DNA of 64,000 nt, taken from Paenibacillus planticolens. GTDB lineage: Bacteria; Bacillota; Bacilli; Paenibacillales; NBRC-103111. Of this stretch, positions 1-8,454 are shown piece after piece. The notes below the pieces were generated by a model. That model was not told the origin of the DNA, did not search any database, and worked only from the letters and a program-made list of their open reading frames with translations. The translations under genes were made by a program, and so were the position numbers. Each line of letters opens with the position of its first letter. Within the stretch, counting starts at the first letter, position 1. The DNA lies in NCBI RefSeq assembly GCF_013141725.1, contig NZ_WHNZ01000010.1, positions 31,733 through 95,732 of the forward strand, given 5' to 3'.

Positions 1-1472
1 CCAATCTTGACAAGCACTTCTTTTTTGTTAGTTGTATCGAATTGCACAAATGCCCCGGCATTCGTTGTATTTTTACGTTGCTTTATGGAAGTTGAAACGT
101 CCGATCCTGCCCAAGTGCCTGAATTTGCAAACGGCTGGCTAAATTCCGCAGCAAAATAAACATTATACTTTTTATTTTCCGACAAGTTTGGGCCGTAACC
201 AATTTCGCAAAATCCGCCTGTTCTGGTCCACCCGGTCACAACGTTATTGCCTTCAATATTGACTTCTCCGCCATAGACGTCGGCACCGGCTACTCCGGTA
301 TTAATCAATACCATTGCGTTATTCGTTGCCGGGTAAGTGAGTCTGCCAAAGCCCGTTCGTAATGTGGACGTCAGTTCGGCTTTAACAGCGGAACCATTCA
401 GAAGCACACTGTAGTATCCCGGGGTTGCCTCTTCGTTGGCATGATTGAAAGTGGAAGCGTAATCTCCGAAATTTGTCCCTGGCGACCTGCCAATTTGTCC
501 TACAACAGGCATGATCGGCAAGGCTTGCCCGATCCTGCATCCAGGTCCATCAACATGAGTCATACTAAATCCTTGTATCACATTTTTATTATAATCGTAC
601 CCGCCGCCAGAAGGTGAATTACCGCTATAACCATTATCCGGGCTCCATTCAACCATTCCGAATGGTAGGGTAGCACCCGGGAACGTATTCCCGATGTTTC
701 CGCCAAATCCGTTCTCGAAACCAGTATCAACTTCTTTCGTACCGACAAGAGGATTGACATATTCCGTTAAACTGCGATCAGCGCCTCTGATTTGGATATT
801 ATCCAGGAACCCCCGAAATGTGCCTGGAGAATCCGATTGTTTGTATGAAATCAGAATACGCTTGATCGTTTTGCCGGCAGCAACGGAACCGATGTCGGAC
901 ATGACAAAGTTCCACGAATCCAGCGCCAGCTTCCCGCCTGTCCCTTGATATTGCGGGTCCAGCTTAATGCCATACTGATCTACAGATCTGTCGTCGTGCA
1001 AGTAAGAGCCATCATCGAACGCAAGATCCACAGTGACATAGGTGCTGTTCTTCCCATTGTCTACTACATTCCCATTCATACTTGATTTTCCTTGCGGATA
1101 TATCCAATACGATAAGGAAGTGTCAGACTCTACAGGAATATTGACATCGAACACTTTATTGTAGGCGAAAGACTTGCCTGTACCTGTGCTTTTACCGGAA
1201 TATACGAGTGCCTTCTGACCGGCTTGGTGTATCTCACCGGAAATGTCCGTCTCCATCCCGTTTAGTTGACAACATATTCCCTCAACATTCTGACTACTTT
1301 CCGATTCATTCCTCCACGTCGGTTGAATATCTTGATCTTCGAGTCCGGAATGGAAATTTGCGGCTTTCGCCTCGGCTTTTGGAACGGGGGCAAACGGCAA
1401 GTTTAGAACTCCTGACAATAGAACAAAACAAAACATGAAATGAAACCACTTTCGTATGGTCCTTTTCTTCAT
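1..1472 (-). CDS. GH92-family alpha-mannosidase, N-terminal part (runs off the left edge)
   Basis: The frame is open from an ATG at 1470-1472 to the window edge, about 490 residues. A GAGGAGGA Shine-Dalgarno lies 8 nt upstream. Residues 1-37 look like a signal peptide ending in an AEAKA-type site, so the protein is secreted. Residues about 40-235 form a beta-rich region resembling a carbohydrate-binding or jelly-roll module. The GH92 N-terminal signature follows: YVNPLVGTKEVDTG, then GNTFPGATLPFGMVEWSPDN, and further on a GFSMTHVDGPGC segment. GH92 enzymes are calcium-dependent exo-alpha-mannosidases, most often alpha-1,2, that trim high-mannose glycans. The catalytic C-terminal domain lies outside the window, so activity and linkage cannot be judged. 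A cre-like site lies upstream. The family call is confident; the presence of further C-terminal modules such as a dockerin is unknown. Confidence 0.85.
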   Translation of the reverse strand, partial: MKKRTIRKWFHFMFCFVLLSGVLNLPFAPVPKAEAKAANFHSGLEDQDIQPTWRNESESSQNVEGICCQLNGMETDISGEIHQAGQKALVYSGKSTGTGKSFAYNKVFDVNIPVESDTSLSYWIYPQGKSSMNGNVVDNGKNSTYVTVDLAFDDGSYLHDDRSVDQYGIKLDPQYQGTGGKLALDSWNFVMSDIGSVAAGKTIKRILISYKQSDSPGTFRGFLDNIQIRGADRSLTEYVNPLVGTKEVDTGFENGFGGNIGNTFPGATLPFGMVEWSPDNGYSGNSPSGGGYDYNKNVIQGFSMTHVDGPGCRIGQALPIMPVVGQIGRSPGTNFGDYASTFNHANEEATPGYYSVLLNGSAVKAELTSTLRTGFGRLTYPATNNAMVLINTGVAGADVYGGEVNIEGNNVVTGWTRTGGFCEIGYGPNLSENKKYNVYFAAEFSQPFANSGTWAGSDVSTSIKQRKNTTNAGAFVQFDTTNKKEVLVKI

Positions 1473-1739
1473 CTAATGAATCCTCCTCGGTTTTTCTGTA
1501 CCTATTTCTTACTGTTGCTCGATAACGTGTTTGCTGTCGCCCATTTTAGATCGACTTAAACACTGTTTAATCCAACCATCCTCCCACAACATTTGCGATG
1601 ACGAATATAAAAGCGAGTAAATGAATCATGATCTAGCACAGCAAACTTCAACTGCGGTTCTTAGCGGCACATTAAACTTGCTGACGCCGAAATACCAGTG
1701 CTCTTTTTATTCCCCATTGAATCCCCCCTGTTGAAGTCT

Positions 1740-1754
1740 TGAAAGCGCTTTACA
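1740..1754 (-). promoter_or_regulatory. cre-like catabolite-repression site upstream of the GH92 gene
   Basis: TGAAAGCGCTTTACA has an AAAGCGCTTT core and one mismatch from the CcpA consensus TGWAANCGNTNWCA. It lies about 265 bp upstream of the GH92 start. The rest of the 366-bp gap (1473-1838) has no credible ORF. A small palindrome (AAATCG-AAAA-CGATTT, 1825-1840) sits at the stop of the next gene. CcpA control is inferred. Confidence 0.5.
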
Positions 1755-1838
1755 TTTTCATCATAAGGGTTTAAGACGATGGATAAAACGTAGCAAATCT
1801 ATCATTTATTCCGATTTACATCCAAAATCGAAAACGAT

Positions 1839-2624
1839 TTAAGTATGTTTTTTGCGATATTCAACCGGAGACATACCTGTATTTTTCTGAAACCACTCTC
1901 TGAAACAACGAGGGTTAGTATAAGCAAGCATATCTCCAATTTGATAAATTTTCATGTTGCTTTCCACAAGCAAGCTGCAAGCTTTATTCATACGCATCTG
2001 TGATAAGTAATCGCTGAAGGACTGGTCAATATCCTGACGGAATAATCTACTCAGATGGTTTGGCGTTACAGATAATTCTTTAGCAATATCAGTCAAATGG
2101 ATCTCTTCGGCAAAATGTGCGTGAATATAATTCAGCGCCCTTTTAATTAGATAAGAGCCCGGCTCTTCAGTTGGCTCTGTGCTACATAATTGTTTAAATT
2201 GAATGGCTCCGTTCGAAGTCCAGAGATGCTTAGCCTTTAATAGAGCATTCTCAATATCAACCAAATCCGAGGGCTTGAGCAGAAAGTCGACTGCCCCTAA
2301 GCGGAGGGCTTCCTGCGCGAATTTGAAATCGTTGTAACCGCTTAAAAATATTGTTTTAATACGGGAGAAATCGTTCGCCGCACTCTCGCTTGCGCTGTCG
2401 CGAAGCTTGGCCAACATTTCAAGTCCTGTCATATTGGGCATGCGTATATCGGAAAGAATAATATCCACCGGTTCTTCTTTCAGATAGGCAAACGCATCGG
2501 CCCCATCATGAAATACTTTAACGAGAACGATACCGAGCTTTTTCCAATCGATATGTTCACTTAACCCTTCACGAATCCAAGCTTCGTCGTCTATAATTAC
2601 CGCTCTGCATTCCACATTAGTCAT
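1839..2624 (-). CDS. Compact AraC-type response regulator (YesN-like)
   Basis: This 261-residue protein has an N-terminal receiver domain (about 1-125) with the acidic pair IIDDEAW, phospho-acceptor aspartate in IILSDIRMPNM, and the conserved Lys in LLKPSD. Two AraC helix-turn-helix motifs fill about 160-258. The linker is short compared with the 500-residue YesN proteins. No histidine kinase adjoins it, so it is an orphan in this window. The start has a GAGGT Shine-Dalgarno 7 nt upstream. It sits between a GH92 gene and a dockerin phosphoesterase gene and may regulate one of them. Two decayed copies of its first codons and upstream region occur elsewhere in the window (24583-25116 and 57837-58260), so this is the surviving member of a duplicated locus. 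Confidence 0.85.
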   Translation of the reverse strand: MTNVECRAVIIDDEAWIREGLSEHIDWKKLGIVLVKVFHDGADAFAYLKEEPVDIILSDIRMPNMTGLEMLAKLRDSASESAANDFSRIKTIFLSGYNDFKFAQEALRLGAVDFLLKPSDLVDIENALLKAKHLWTSNGAIQFKQLCSTEPTEEPGSYLIKRALNYIHAHFAEEIHLTDIAKELSVTPNHLSRLFRQDIDQSFSDYLSQMRMNKACSLLVESNMKIYQIGDMLAYTNPRCFREWFQKNTGMSPVEYRKKHT

Positions 2625-2790
2625 TGTGCTTACCTCACATTCATCTTGTAGTCATTTGCAAGAAACTCCGTGATTCGATGAAATCGTTCATACTTTTCTT
2701 TCTTATATCCAATTTTATTTTCCCGCCCTAACAATAGGAACTACAAAAAATAAAGTTTTCTCTAAAAAATGCATATGATAATTTAAAAGC
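2625..2790 (-). repeat. Response-regulator upstream repeat, copy 1
   Basis: The leader upstream of the 1839-2624 gene is recognisably shared with 24766-24925 and 57922-58085. Common blocks include TTGCAAGAAAC-type, CGTTCATACTTTTCT, GGAACAACAAAAAATTA-type and TTTTCTCTAAAAA strings. The shared tract covers the likely promoter. A weaker AAGCGCTT-containing cre-like motif lies just beyond it at 2795-2808. Copies 2 and 3 resemble each other over a longer stretch than either resembles this one. Confidence 0.7.
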
Positions 2791-2906
2791 CTTATTAAGC
2801 GCTTTTCAATTCGATGCCGAATTCTTTAGTGGATTATGCACGTTTAAAAAATGAAGTATATAAATCGTAGTGCAAGGCAATAGTTCAAGTTCCACGCCCT
2901 AATGAG

Positions 2907-2942
2907 AAATGCGGGGAGATCCTGGATCTCCCCGCATTTCTT
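2907..2942 (-). terminator. Strong stem-loop terminator of the phosphoesterase gene
   Basis: GAAATGCGGGGAGATCC and its near-perfect complement form a GC-rich hairpin about 40 nt past the stop at 2983. The following T-tract is short, so it may act partly by stabilising the 3' end. Confidence 0.75.
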
Positions 2943-2982
2943 TAACGCTCAACCTTTATGATTCTTAACTAATTAAGCATTT

Positions 2983-5900
2983 CTATTGCAAAATCGCTTT
3001 AGCTACAATGGCAAGGTCTACAATGTCTACTTTGCCGTCATGGTTGATATCCGCTTTCTCATTCCAGCCTGCTTGACCTTGTTGTTTACCGTAAGCAGCT
3101 GCAACCATAGCCAAGTCTCCGATTGTGGTACTTCCTGTACCTCCTCCATTGATATCTGTAGTTATTTTCTTGCTTTCGAACACTAGGATTGCATCTTCCA
3201 ATGCAGCTTTCGCGCTATCCACCTGCTGTTGAGTCGCATTCGAATCGTTTACTACCGCTTTGGCTGCATCGATAGCCGACTGTAATTGAGCTTTGGAGCC
3301 AGTCACATACAGTCCGTCCTCATTGCCTTCCACTGCTGCATCGTACTTCGCCTGAGCGATCGCAATAGCTGCGTTCAATAGCGATTTATCTACAGGTGTA
3401 CTAGGTACAGTTATTTGGATCTCACGGGAAGCTCCGCCGAGTTGCAGCTCATTTCCCTGTCCATTAGCAATCACAACATGATCAACAGAAATTGTCGTAT
3501 TGGTTGACTGCGTTACAGATTTGGCCATAAATTGGATTGCGAGCAAATCGCCTTGGGCTGGCACGGTCACGCCTACACTGGCAGCCACAATCCGGAGTTG
3601 ACCAGGCGCCGTTTCCTTTGTATCGATGATTCGGAACCCGTCTTTCAGGGATGTCACCGAATCGAATTGCACACTTGCAGGGTCATACTGTAGTGTGAAA
3701 TCCTGGGCGTACACTTGCTGGTATACGCTTTGCGTAACGCCGGCCAGTCCCATCGTTAGCGTGAAGGTTTGGCCAGAAAGTACCTGCTGTACACCTGTCA
3801 ATGTAGACATTGGTGTTGCTGGCGCTGGCAATACGGTTACGCTGACGCTTGTTGTCAATGCTACGTTATTCGGGTTTACCACTCCTGCAGGTAAAGTTAC
3901 AGTTCCACTTACGGTGAATACCTGCTGAGTCCGTACAGCCGGATCATAGCTTGAACCATCAACATTCCATGTAACATCAGTGTTCATGCTTCCCGTATCG
4001 GTAACCAATTCTACGGTGGGTAAACCAAGGGCAGCTGCTGTCTTCGCCGTACCGTTCACCACCCCTGTTATTGCCGCAGGTGTTGTAACCCCCATAAGCG
4101 TTTTATCCAAAGAAGGAGCTACTAATACTTGAAACTCATAGATTCTTGCCGTTTGATTCGTATCTTGTGTTGGAACGGGAACGTTCAATTTGATGTATCG
4201 AGCCGAAATCGCGGCTATGCGATCTATCGTTATGCCGTTCGTATTATTGGTTACGTTAACTACCGTACTCCAGTTTGTGCCGTCACTGCTGACCTGAATA
4301 TTGTACCCCCTCGTGTTCCAGTTGGCAGGCTCCCCGCCTTCCGAAGCATGCTTGATGATAAACCCGTTCACGCTCTGCATAGAACCGAGATCAATTTGCA
4401 GCCAACGGTTGCTGGATTTGGAGCACCATTTGCTGTTCCCAGTGACGATACCGTCAATGGCTTTAGCCGCTGATTCTGAGGCTGAGCAAGCACTGTCCGC
4501 TGTTGCCGTCATTTGGGATGAAGGGATCTTATTAACAGTTACGCTAACGCTTGTTGTCAATGGCACGTTATTCGCGTTTGCGACTCCACTAGGCAGGGCT
4601 ACGGTTCCTGGTACCGTGAAGGTCTGTCCCGCCTTGGTAGCTGGATCGTAGTTAATGCCGCTTAAATCCCAAGTTACATTCGCATCCACATTTTCGGATT
4701 CAGTAACAAGCACGGCATTTGCGGGCAAGCCAAGAGCTGCTGCTGTCCTGGCCGTTCCGATGTCTAGTCCCGTGATCGCTGCCGGCGCTTTGATGCTCAC
4801 GAGATTCGGCAGTACCGATGGTGCCACAGTTACACCGATCTCCGCAGCGCTTGCAAACCCACCGACGCCCGCTGTTGCTTCGAGCTTGACATAGGATGCA
4901 TTTGTCGAAGCAATCGTTGCTATTTTCTCTGTAGCGTCGTTTGCCCAATTTCCATTTGCTACATTTATAAAGGATACACCGTCCGTACTCACATATACGT
5001 TATAGCTTGTAATAGTTCCATTGCCGCCTCCTGGCCTTGGTAAATATACAACTTTATTGATATTGTAGGTTCCTCCAAGGTTTAAGGTAATCGATTGGGG
5101 GAGAACAGAACCACTCCACTTTGTATGCCAGAACGTTGCCGGGTTTCCGTCAATCGCCATAGAGGCTGCATTGTTAGCATTAGCCGTTTCCTGACTTGTC
5201 GCCGTTGCCGTCATTTGAGATGAAGGAATCTTATTTACAGTTACCCTAATGCTTGTTGTCAATGGCACGTTGTTCGTGTTTACGACTTCAATAGGCAGGG
5301 TTACGGTTCCTGGTACCGTGAAGGTTTGCACCGTCTTGATCGTTGGATCGTAGTTAATGCTGCTTAAATCCCAAGTTACACCAGCATCCACATTAGCTAT
5401 ATCGGTTACAAGCGATACTTTACCAGGCAATCCCAGAGCTGCCGCTGTCTTCGCCGTTCCGATGGCCGCTGCTAGTGGTGCAGGCTCTGTTATGCTGTTC
5501 AATTCCTTTTGTGGAATCTCTGTCAATTCAAACCAGCGCAAAGCCCAATAACCTGTATTTAAATTCAGCCTTATTTTATGTGGGCCTGCACTCAGTGCGA
5601 CCACCGGATCGGATATATTGCGATAGTCGTTCCAATGGTCGGTTTTGAATGATGTCTTCTTTTGAGGTACGCCATCTACCAGCAGTTCAATTTCTCCCGT
5701 AAACGACTGTCCTTTTGTTACTGCCCTGTAAGTGACTTGATAGAGTCCCGTTTTTGCCACATCTAGGTTATATTCCAGCCAGTTGCCAGGATCTATCGAA
5801 TTAATTCGCCATGTGGGTCCGCCATCATCAACGGGTTCATTTCCAAGTGTTTCACCATGTTTCGAATTGTAGTTTGCAGCTAATATCCTTCCAGGCACGA

Positions 5901-8064
5901 TTGCTGAACCAGGCACCTCATTAAGCGTATTTACATTAAAGCTAGTTGTCTTTGAACCTATAGCCACAGTCAGTTGCTGTTCTGCTTTAAGAGTGGAATT
6001 ATCATAGCCGGTAATATTATCAACCGTTACATTCTCCACTTTGGTTGTTCCATCACTGTAAGTTCCTGTCACAACCAGCCCTTCAAGCATAAGCTTTTCA
6101 CCTAGCAGGTAATTCAACTTTGTTGGCAGTGTCGTTATTGCGATGCTTTGCAGCTTAGCGCCAGAAGTCTCTTTGGCAATGGCCATGATCTGATCGGTTG
6201 ACAATGCTTGATTGTAAACTCTTACAGCATCGATACGTCCGTTGAAGCTTTGTTTGCCGCTGCTGTCTGCGCCTATATACGTTCCCGTTGTTGGCGTAGA
6301 TGGAGCTGCCATATTATTGGTTATTGGTGTATTCTTGCCATTCAAATAAAGCTCCCAAGTGCCGCTTCTTCTTGTCGCGGTAACATTAGTCCATTGACCC
6401 GACGTCAATGCGGTCTGCGATCCCAGCATCGTCTGTCCGTCGATTGCAATGGATACTTTATCGCCCTGGCTATGGTCGAGTACGATGGAATAACCATTGG
6501 TGAGGCCGTCGCCATTGGTCAAGATCTGCTGCGATCCCGAATTGGCGCCATTCCATTTCACCCAAGCTGTTAGCGTTACATCGTCTGTTTTGGATGATGC
6601 AAGGCCTGCACTCGCATAATTGCCGTCAACACCGTTCAGGCTGAGCGAAGCTGAACCTTCCATTTTATCGGTCGTATCATAAGCAGCGCTTCCTTTCAAG
6701 ACTGCATTGATTCCGTTCGCGATACTGTCGTTGCCATTGCCGTTAAATCCCCACATCGTGCTGTAATTGGCGCTATCCATTACTTGGAGTTTATCCATGT
6801 TCACGCCCGCTGCACTACCATCGCTTTGGATGACAATTTTGTTATTTGTACCCGGCTTCAGCTCAATTGCTACTGCCAGATCGCTATACGAACTCATGCT
6901 TCCGGTAGTCGGGAAGTTGATCGCCTGTACTTTGGATCCATTTACATATATTCCCTCATTGACATTGGCAGCATCGGTAGCATAGCTTATTTTCAATATT
7001 TTATTGCCGCCAACAGCTCCTCCGTCAACCTTGAGCGACTCAATATATGCTCTTCCATCGTTCATATTCACAACCTTACCGCCAGAAGCATTAACATCTT
7101 CACTTTGGGTAGCATATGTAAATACACTATCCTCGGCTTCATACGTACCGGTTGTATTCGGTTTCAGGCTTATCGTACCTTCCCAAATGGTTTGTTGTGT
7201 ACTTACATCCCTTCCCTTTAAATGCACCTTGTCTTGATATACATCAAAAATCATAGCTTGATTTTCTACAACGGCACCGTCTCTTACTGCCGAGAATTTC
7301 CCAGCGTACAAGTTGCCTTGTAGCTTAATATCGTCGTGAAGATGTCCTGTTGTTAAAATAGCCTGTGGATATTTTTCAAGAATATTCTTGAACTTCTGTT
7401 CCTGAACAGTATTTTGTTGACTACCAACAGCCGAAAATGTCCTGGATACGGTCTGGTAAATAGGCTGATGATTGAACAAAAAAATCGGCTTGCCCGAAAC
7501 AGCATCTGCAGCAAGCGTGCTATCCAACCAAGCTAACTCATCGTCGGACATATACGCGTTATTGGACAGTTTACGATCATACGCTAAAAATATGAAGTCA
7601 TAGCCTTGTACTTTCCGGCTGTAATACAACGTACTTTCTGGTATTCCTATCTTTTGTTTAAATCTGTTCGTCATTATTGTAAAATTAGCACCATCATCCC
7701 AATCATATTCATGATTTCCAATTGTATAATACACTTGCGGATGATAATTTACCGAATTGATCGCATTGAATATGGAGTCATATTCACCGGGATCCCCCTG
7801 ATTGGTTATATCCCCGACTAAAACCATGGAACTGATATTATTAGCAACAGCATCCTTTACAGCATTAATCGTATTCCCCGTACTACTATGCGTGTCCGAC
7901 ATGGACATAAAGCTGAAAATCGGACCTGTCGAAGAGGCATTAGCCCCTGCTGCTGAGCCTTCTGACTGAAAAAGAACAGTGCTAAGGCCAGTACCGCCTA
8001 CCAAAGCTGTGATTAGCAGAAGTAGTGATAGAAATGACTTTTGGAACCTCTTTATGAAAGACAT
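2983..8064 (-). CDS. Secreted multimodular metallophosphoesterase with cohesin, FIVAR and dockerin
   Basis: The protein has 1693 residues; a GGAGG Shine-Dalgarno precedes the ATG. A signal peptide (about 1-39) is followed by a calcineurin-like phosphoesterase (about 47-300) with metal motifs SDTH, VGD, IGNHE, FNHQP and TTGHLHDD. Next come a CBM6/35-like module (306-430), LamG (435-630), a bacterial Ig-like domain (640-715), a CBM6 (725-850), alternating Ig-like and F5/8 type C modules (860-1400), a cohesin (about 1405-1550), FIVAR (about 1559-1631) and a dockerin (1632-1693) ending DINHDGKVDIVDLAIVAKAI. The catalytic domain should hydrolyse phosphoesters outside the cell; the CBMs point to a glycan-bound substrate. 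The cohesin-FIVAR-dockerin tail is shared with the GH2 and GxGYxYP proteins. Substrate is unknown. Confidence 0.85.
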   Translation of the reverse strand: MSFIKRFQKSFLSLLLLITALVGGTGLSTVLFQSEGSAAGANASSTGPIFSFMSMSDTHSSTGNTINAVKDAVANNISSMVLVGDITNQGDPGEYDSIFNAINSVNYHPQVYYTIGNHEYDWDDGANFTIMTNRFKQKIGIPESTLYYSRKVQGYDFIFLAYDRKLSNNAYMSDDELAWLDSTLAADAVSGKPIFLFNHQPIYQTVSRTFSAVGSQQNTVQEQKFKNILEKYPQAILTTGHLHDDIKLQGNLYAGKFSAVRDGAVVENQAMIFDVYQDKVHLKGRDVSTQQTIWEGTISLKPNTTGTYEAEDSVFTYATQSEDVNASGGKVVNMNDGRAYIESLKVDGGAVGGNKILKISYATDAANVNEGIYVNGSKVQAINFPTTGSMSSYSDLAVAIELKPGTNNKIVIQSDGSAAGVNMDKLQVMDSANYSTMWGFNGNGNDSIANGINAVLKGSAAYDTTDKMEGSASLSLNGVDGNYASAGLASSKTDDVTLTAWVKWNGANSGSQQILTNGDGLTNGYSIVLDHSQGDKVSIAIDGQTMLGSQTALTSGQWTNVTATRRSGTWELYLNGKNTPITNNMAAPSTPTTGTYIGADSSGKQSFNGRIDAVRVYNQALSTDQIMAIAKETSGAKLQSIAITTLPTKLNYLLGEKLMLEGLVVTGTYSDGTTKVENVTVDNITGYDNSTLKAEQQLTVAIGSKTTSFNVNTLNEVPGSAIVPGRILAANYNSKHGETLGNEPVDDGGPTWRINSIDPGNWLEYNLDVAKTGLYQVTYRAVTKGQSFTGEIELLVDGVPQKKTSFKTDHWNDYRNISDPVVALSAGPHKIRLNLNTGYWALRWFELTEIPQKELNSITEPAPLAAAIGTAKTAAALGLPGKVSLVTDIANVDAGVTWDLSSINYDPTIKTVQTFTVPGTVTLPIEVVNTNNVPLTTSIRVTVNKIPSSQMTATATSQETANANNAASMAIDGNPATFWHTKWSGSVLPQSITLNLGGTYNINKVVYLPRPGGGNGTITSYNVYVSTDGVSFINVANGNWANDATEKIATIASTNASYVKLEATAGVGGFASAAEIGVTVAPSVLPNLVSIKAPAAITGLDIGTARTAAALGLPANAVLVTESENVDANVTWDLSGINYDPATKAGQTFTVPGTVALPSGVANANNVPLTTSVSVTVNKIPSSQMTATADSACSASESAAKAIDGIVTGNSKWCSKSSNRWLQIDLGSMQSVNGFIIKHASEGGEPANWNTRGYNIQVSSDGTNWSTVVNVTNNTNGITIDRIAAISARYIKLNVPVPTQDTNQTARIYEFQVLVAPSLDKTLMGVTTPAAITGVVNGTAKTAAALGLPTVELVTDTGSMNTDVTWNVDGSSYDPAVRTQQVFTVSGTVTLPAGVVNPNNVALTTSVSVTVLPAPATPMSTLTGVQQVLSGQTFTLTMGLAGVTQSVYQQVYAQDFTLQYDPASVQFDSVTSLKDGFRIIDTKETAPGQLRIVAASVGVTVPAQGDLLAIQFMAKSVTQSTNTTISVDHVVIANGQGNELQLGGASREIQITVPSTPVDKSLLNAAIAIAQAKYDAAVEGNEDGLYVTGSKAQLQSAIDAAKAVVNDSNATQQQVDSAKAALEDAILVFESKKITTDINGGGTGSTTIGDLAMVAAAYGKQQGQAGWNEKADINHDGKVDIVDLAIVAKAILQ

Positions 8065-8205
8065 TTTTGTACCTCCATTGATTATTTAAATAATACCTCA
8101 GTTACCATTGAATCCATCAGTATTGAGCTAACTTTTCCCTTGTAATCCCCCCTCCGATAATTCAAGTTTCTCGAAGCAAATCCGAAAAGAGTTTTGTAAA
8201 CGCAT

Positions 8206-8219
8206 TGTAAACGTTTACC
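8206..8219 (-). promoter_or_regulatory. cre-like site upstream of the dockerin phosphoesterase
   Basis: TGTAAACGTTTACC is one base from the palindrome TGTAAACGTTTACA. It lies about 140 bp upstream of the start at 8064. A second TGTAAACG half lies immediately to its left. CcpA control is inferred from the match. Confidence 0.6.
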
Positions 8220-8295
8220 GATGATTGCATGTGAAATATTCTTTTAGCGGATCATGCAGAACTTTAAAAAAGATGACCAAAGTTCGCAATTTTAA

Positions 8296-8406
8296 GCAAC
8301 GCTAATGATTCAATAATAAATTTTCAGTTAAATATTGAATATCCTAAAAACATAGACAACCACCGTAAATAACTGAACTTTTTCGATATTTACAATATAT
8401 TAAAAA
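8296..8406 (-). repeat. Upstream repeat shared with the alkaline phosphatase gene, with degenerate 21-bp operator
   Basis: This stretch aligns throughout with 40757-40873, upstream of the alkaline phosphatase, with blocks such as TTTTCAGTTAAA, TTGAATATCCTAAAAA, GAACTTTTTCG and ATTTACAATAT in the same order. It contains a TATCCTAAAAA half-site at 8340 and a weak second half (CACCGTAAAT) exactly 21 bp later. It sits between the permease stop at 8455 and the phosphoesterase start at 8064. It may be a decayed phosphatase promoter left by duplication. Confidence 0.65.
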
Positions 8407-8454
8407 AGTAGTATTCAACAAGATATCAGGCCATCCTCAATTTCGCTAATCGCG

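Noticed and set aside
3626..4894. Plus-strand ORFs opposite the Ig-like/F5-8 region of the phosphoesterase gene
   Set aside because: They are antisense shadows of the repeated modules and lack ribosome sites.
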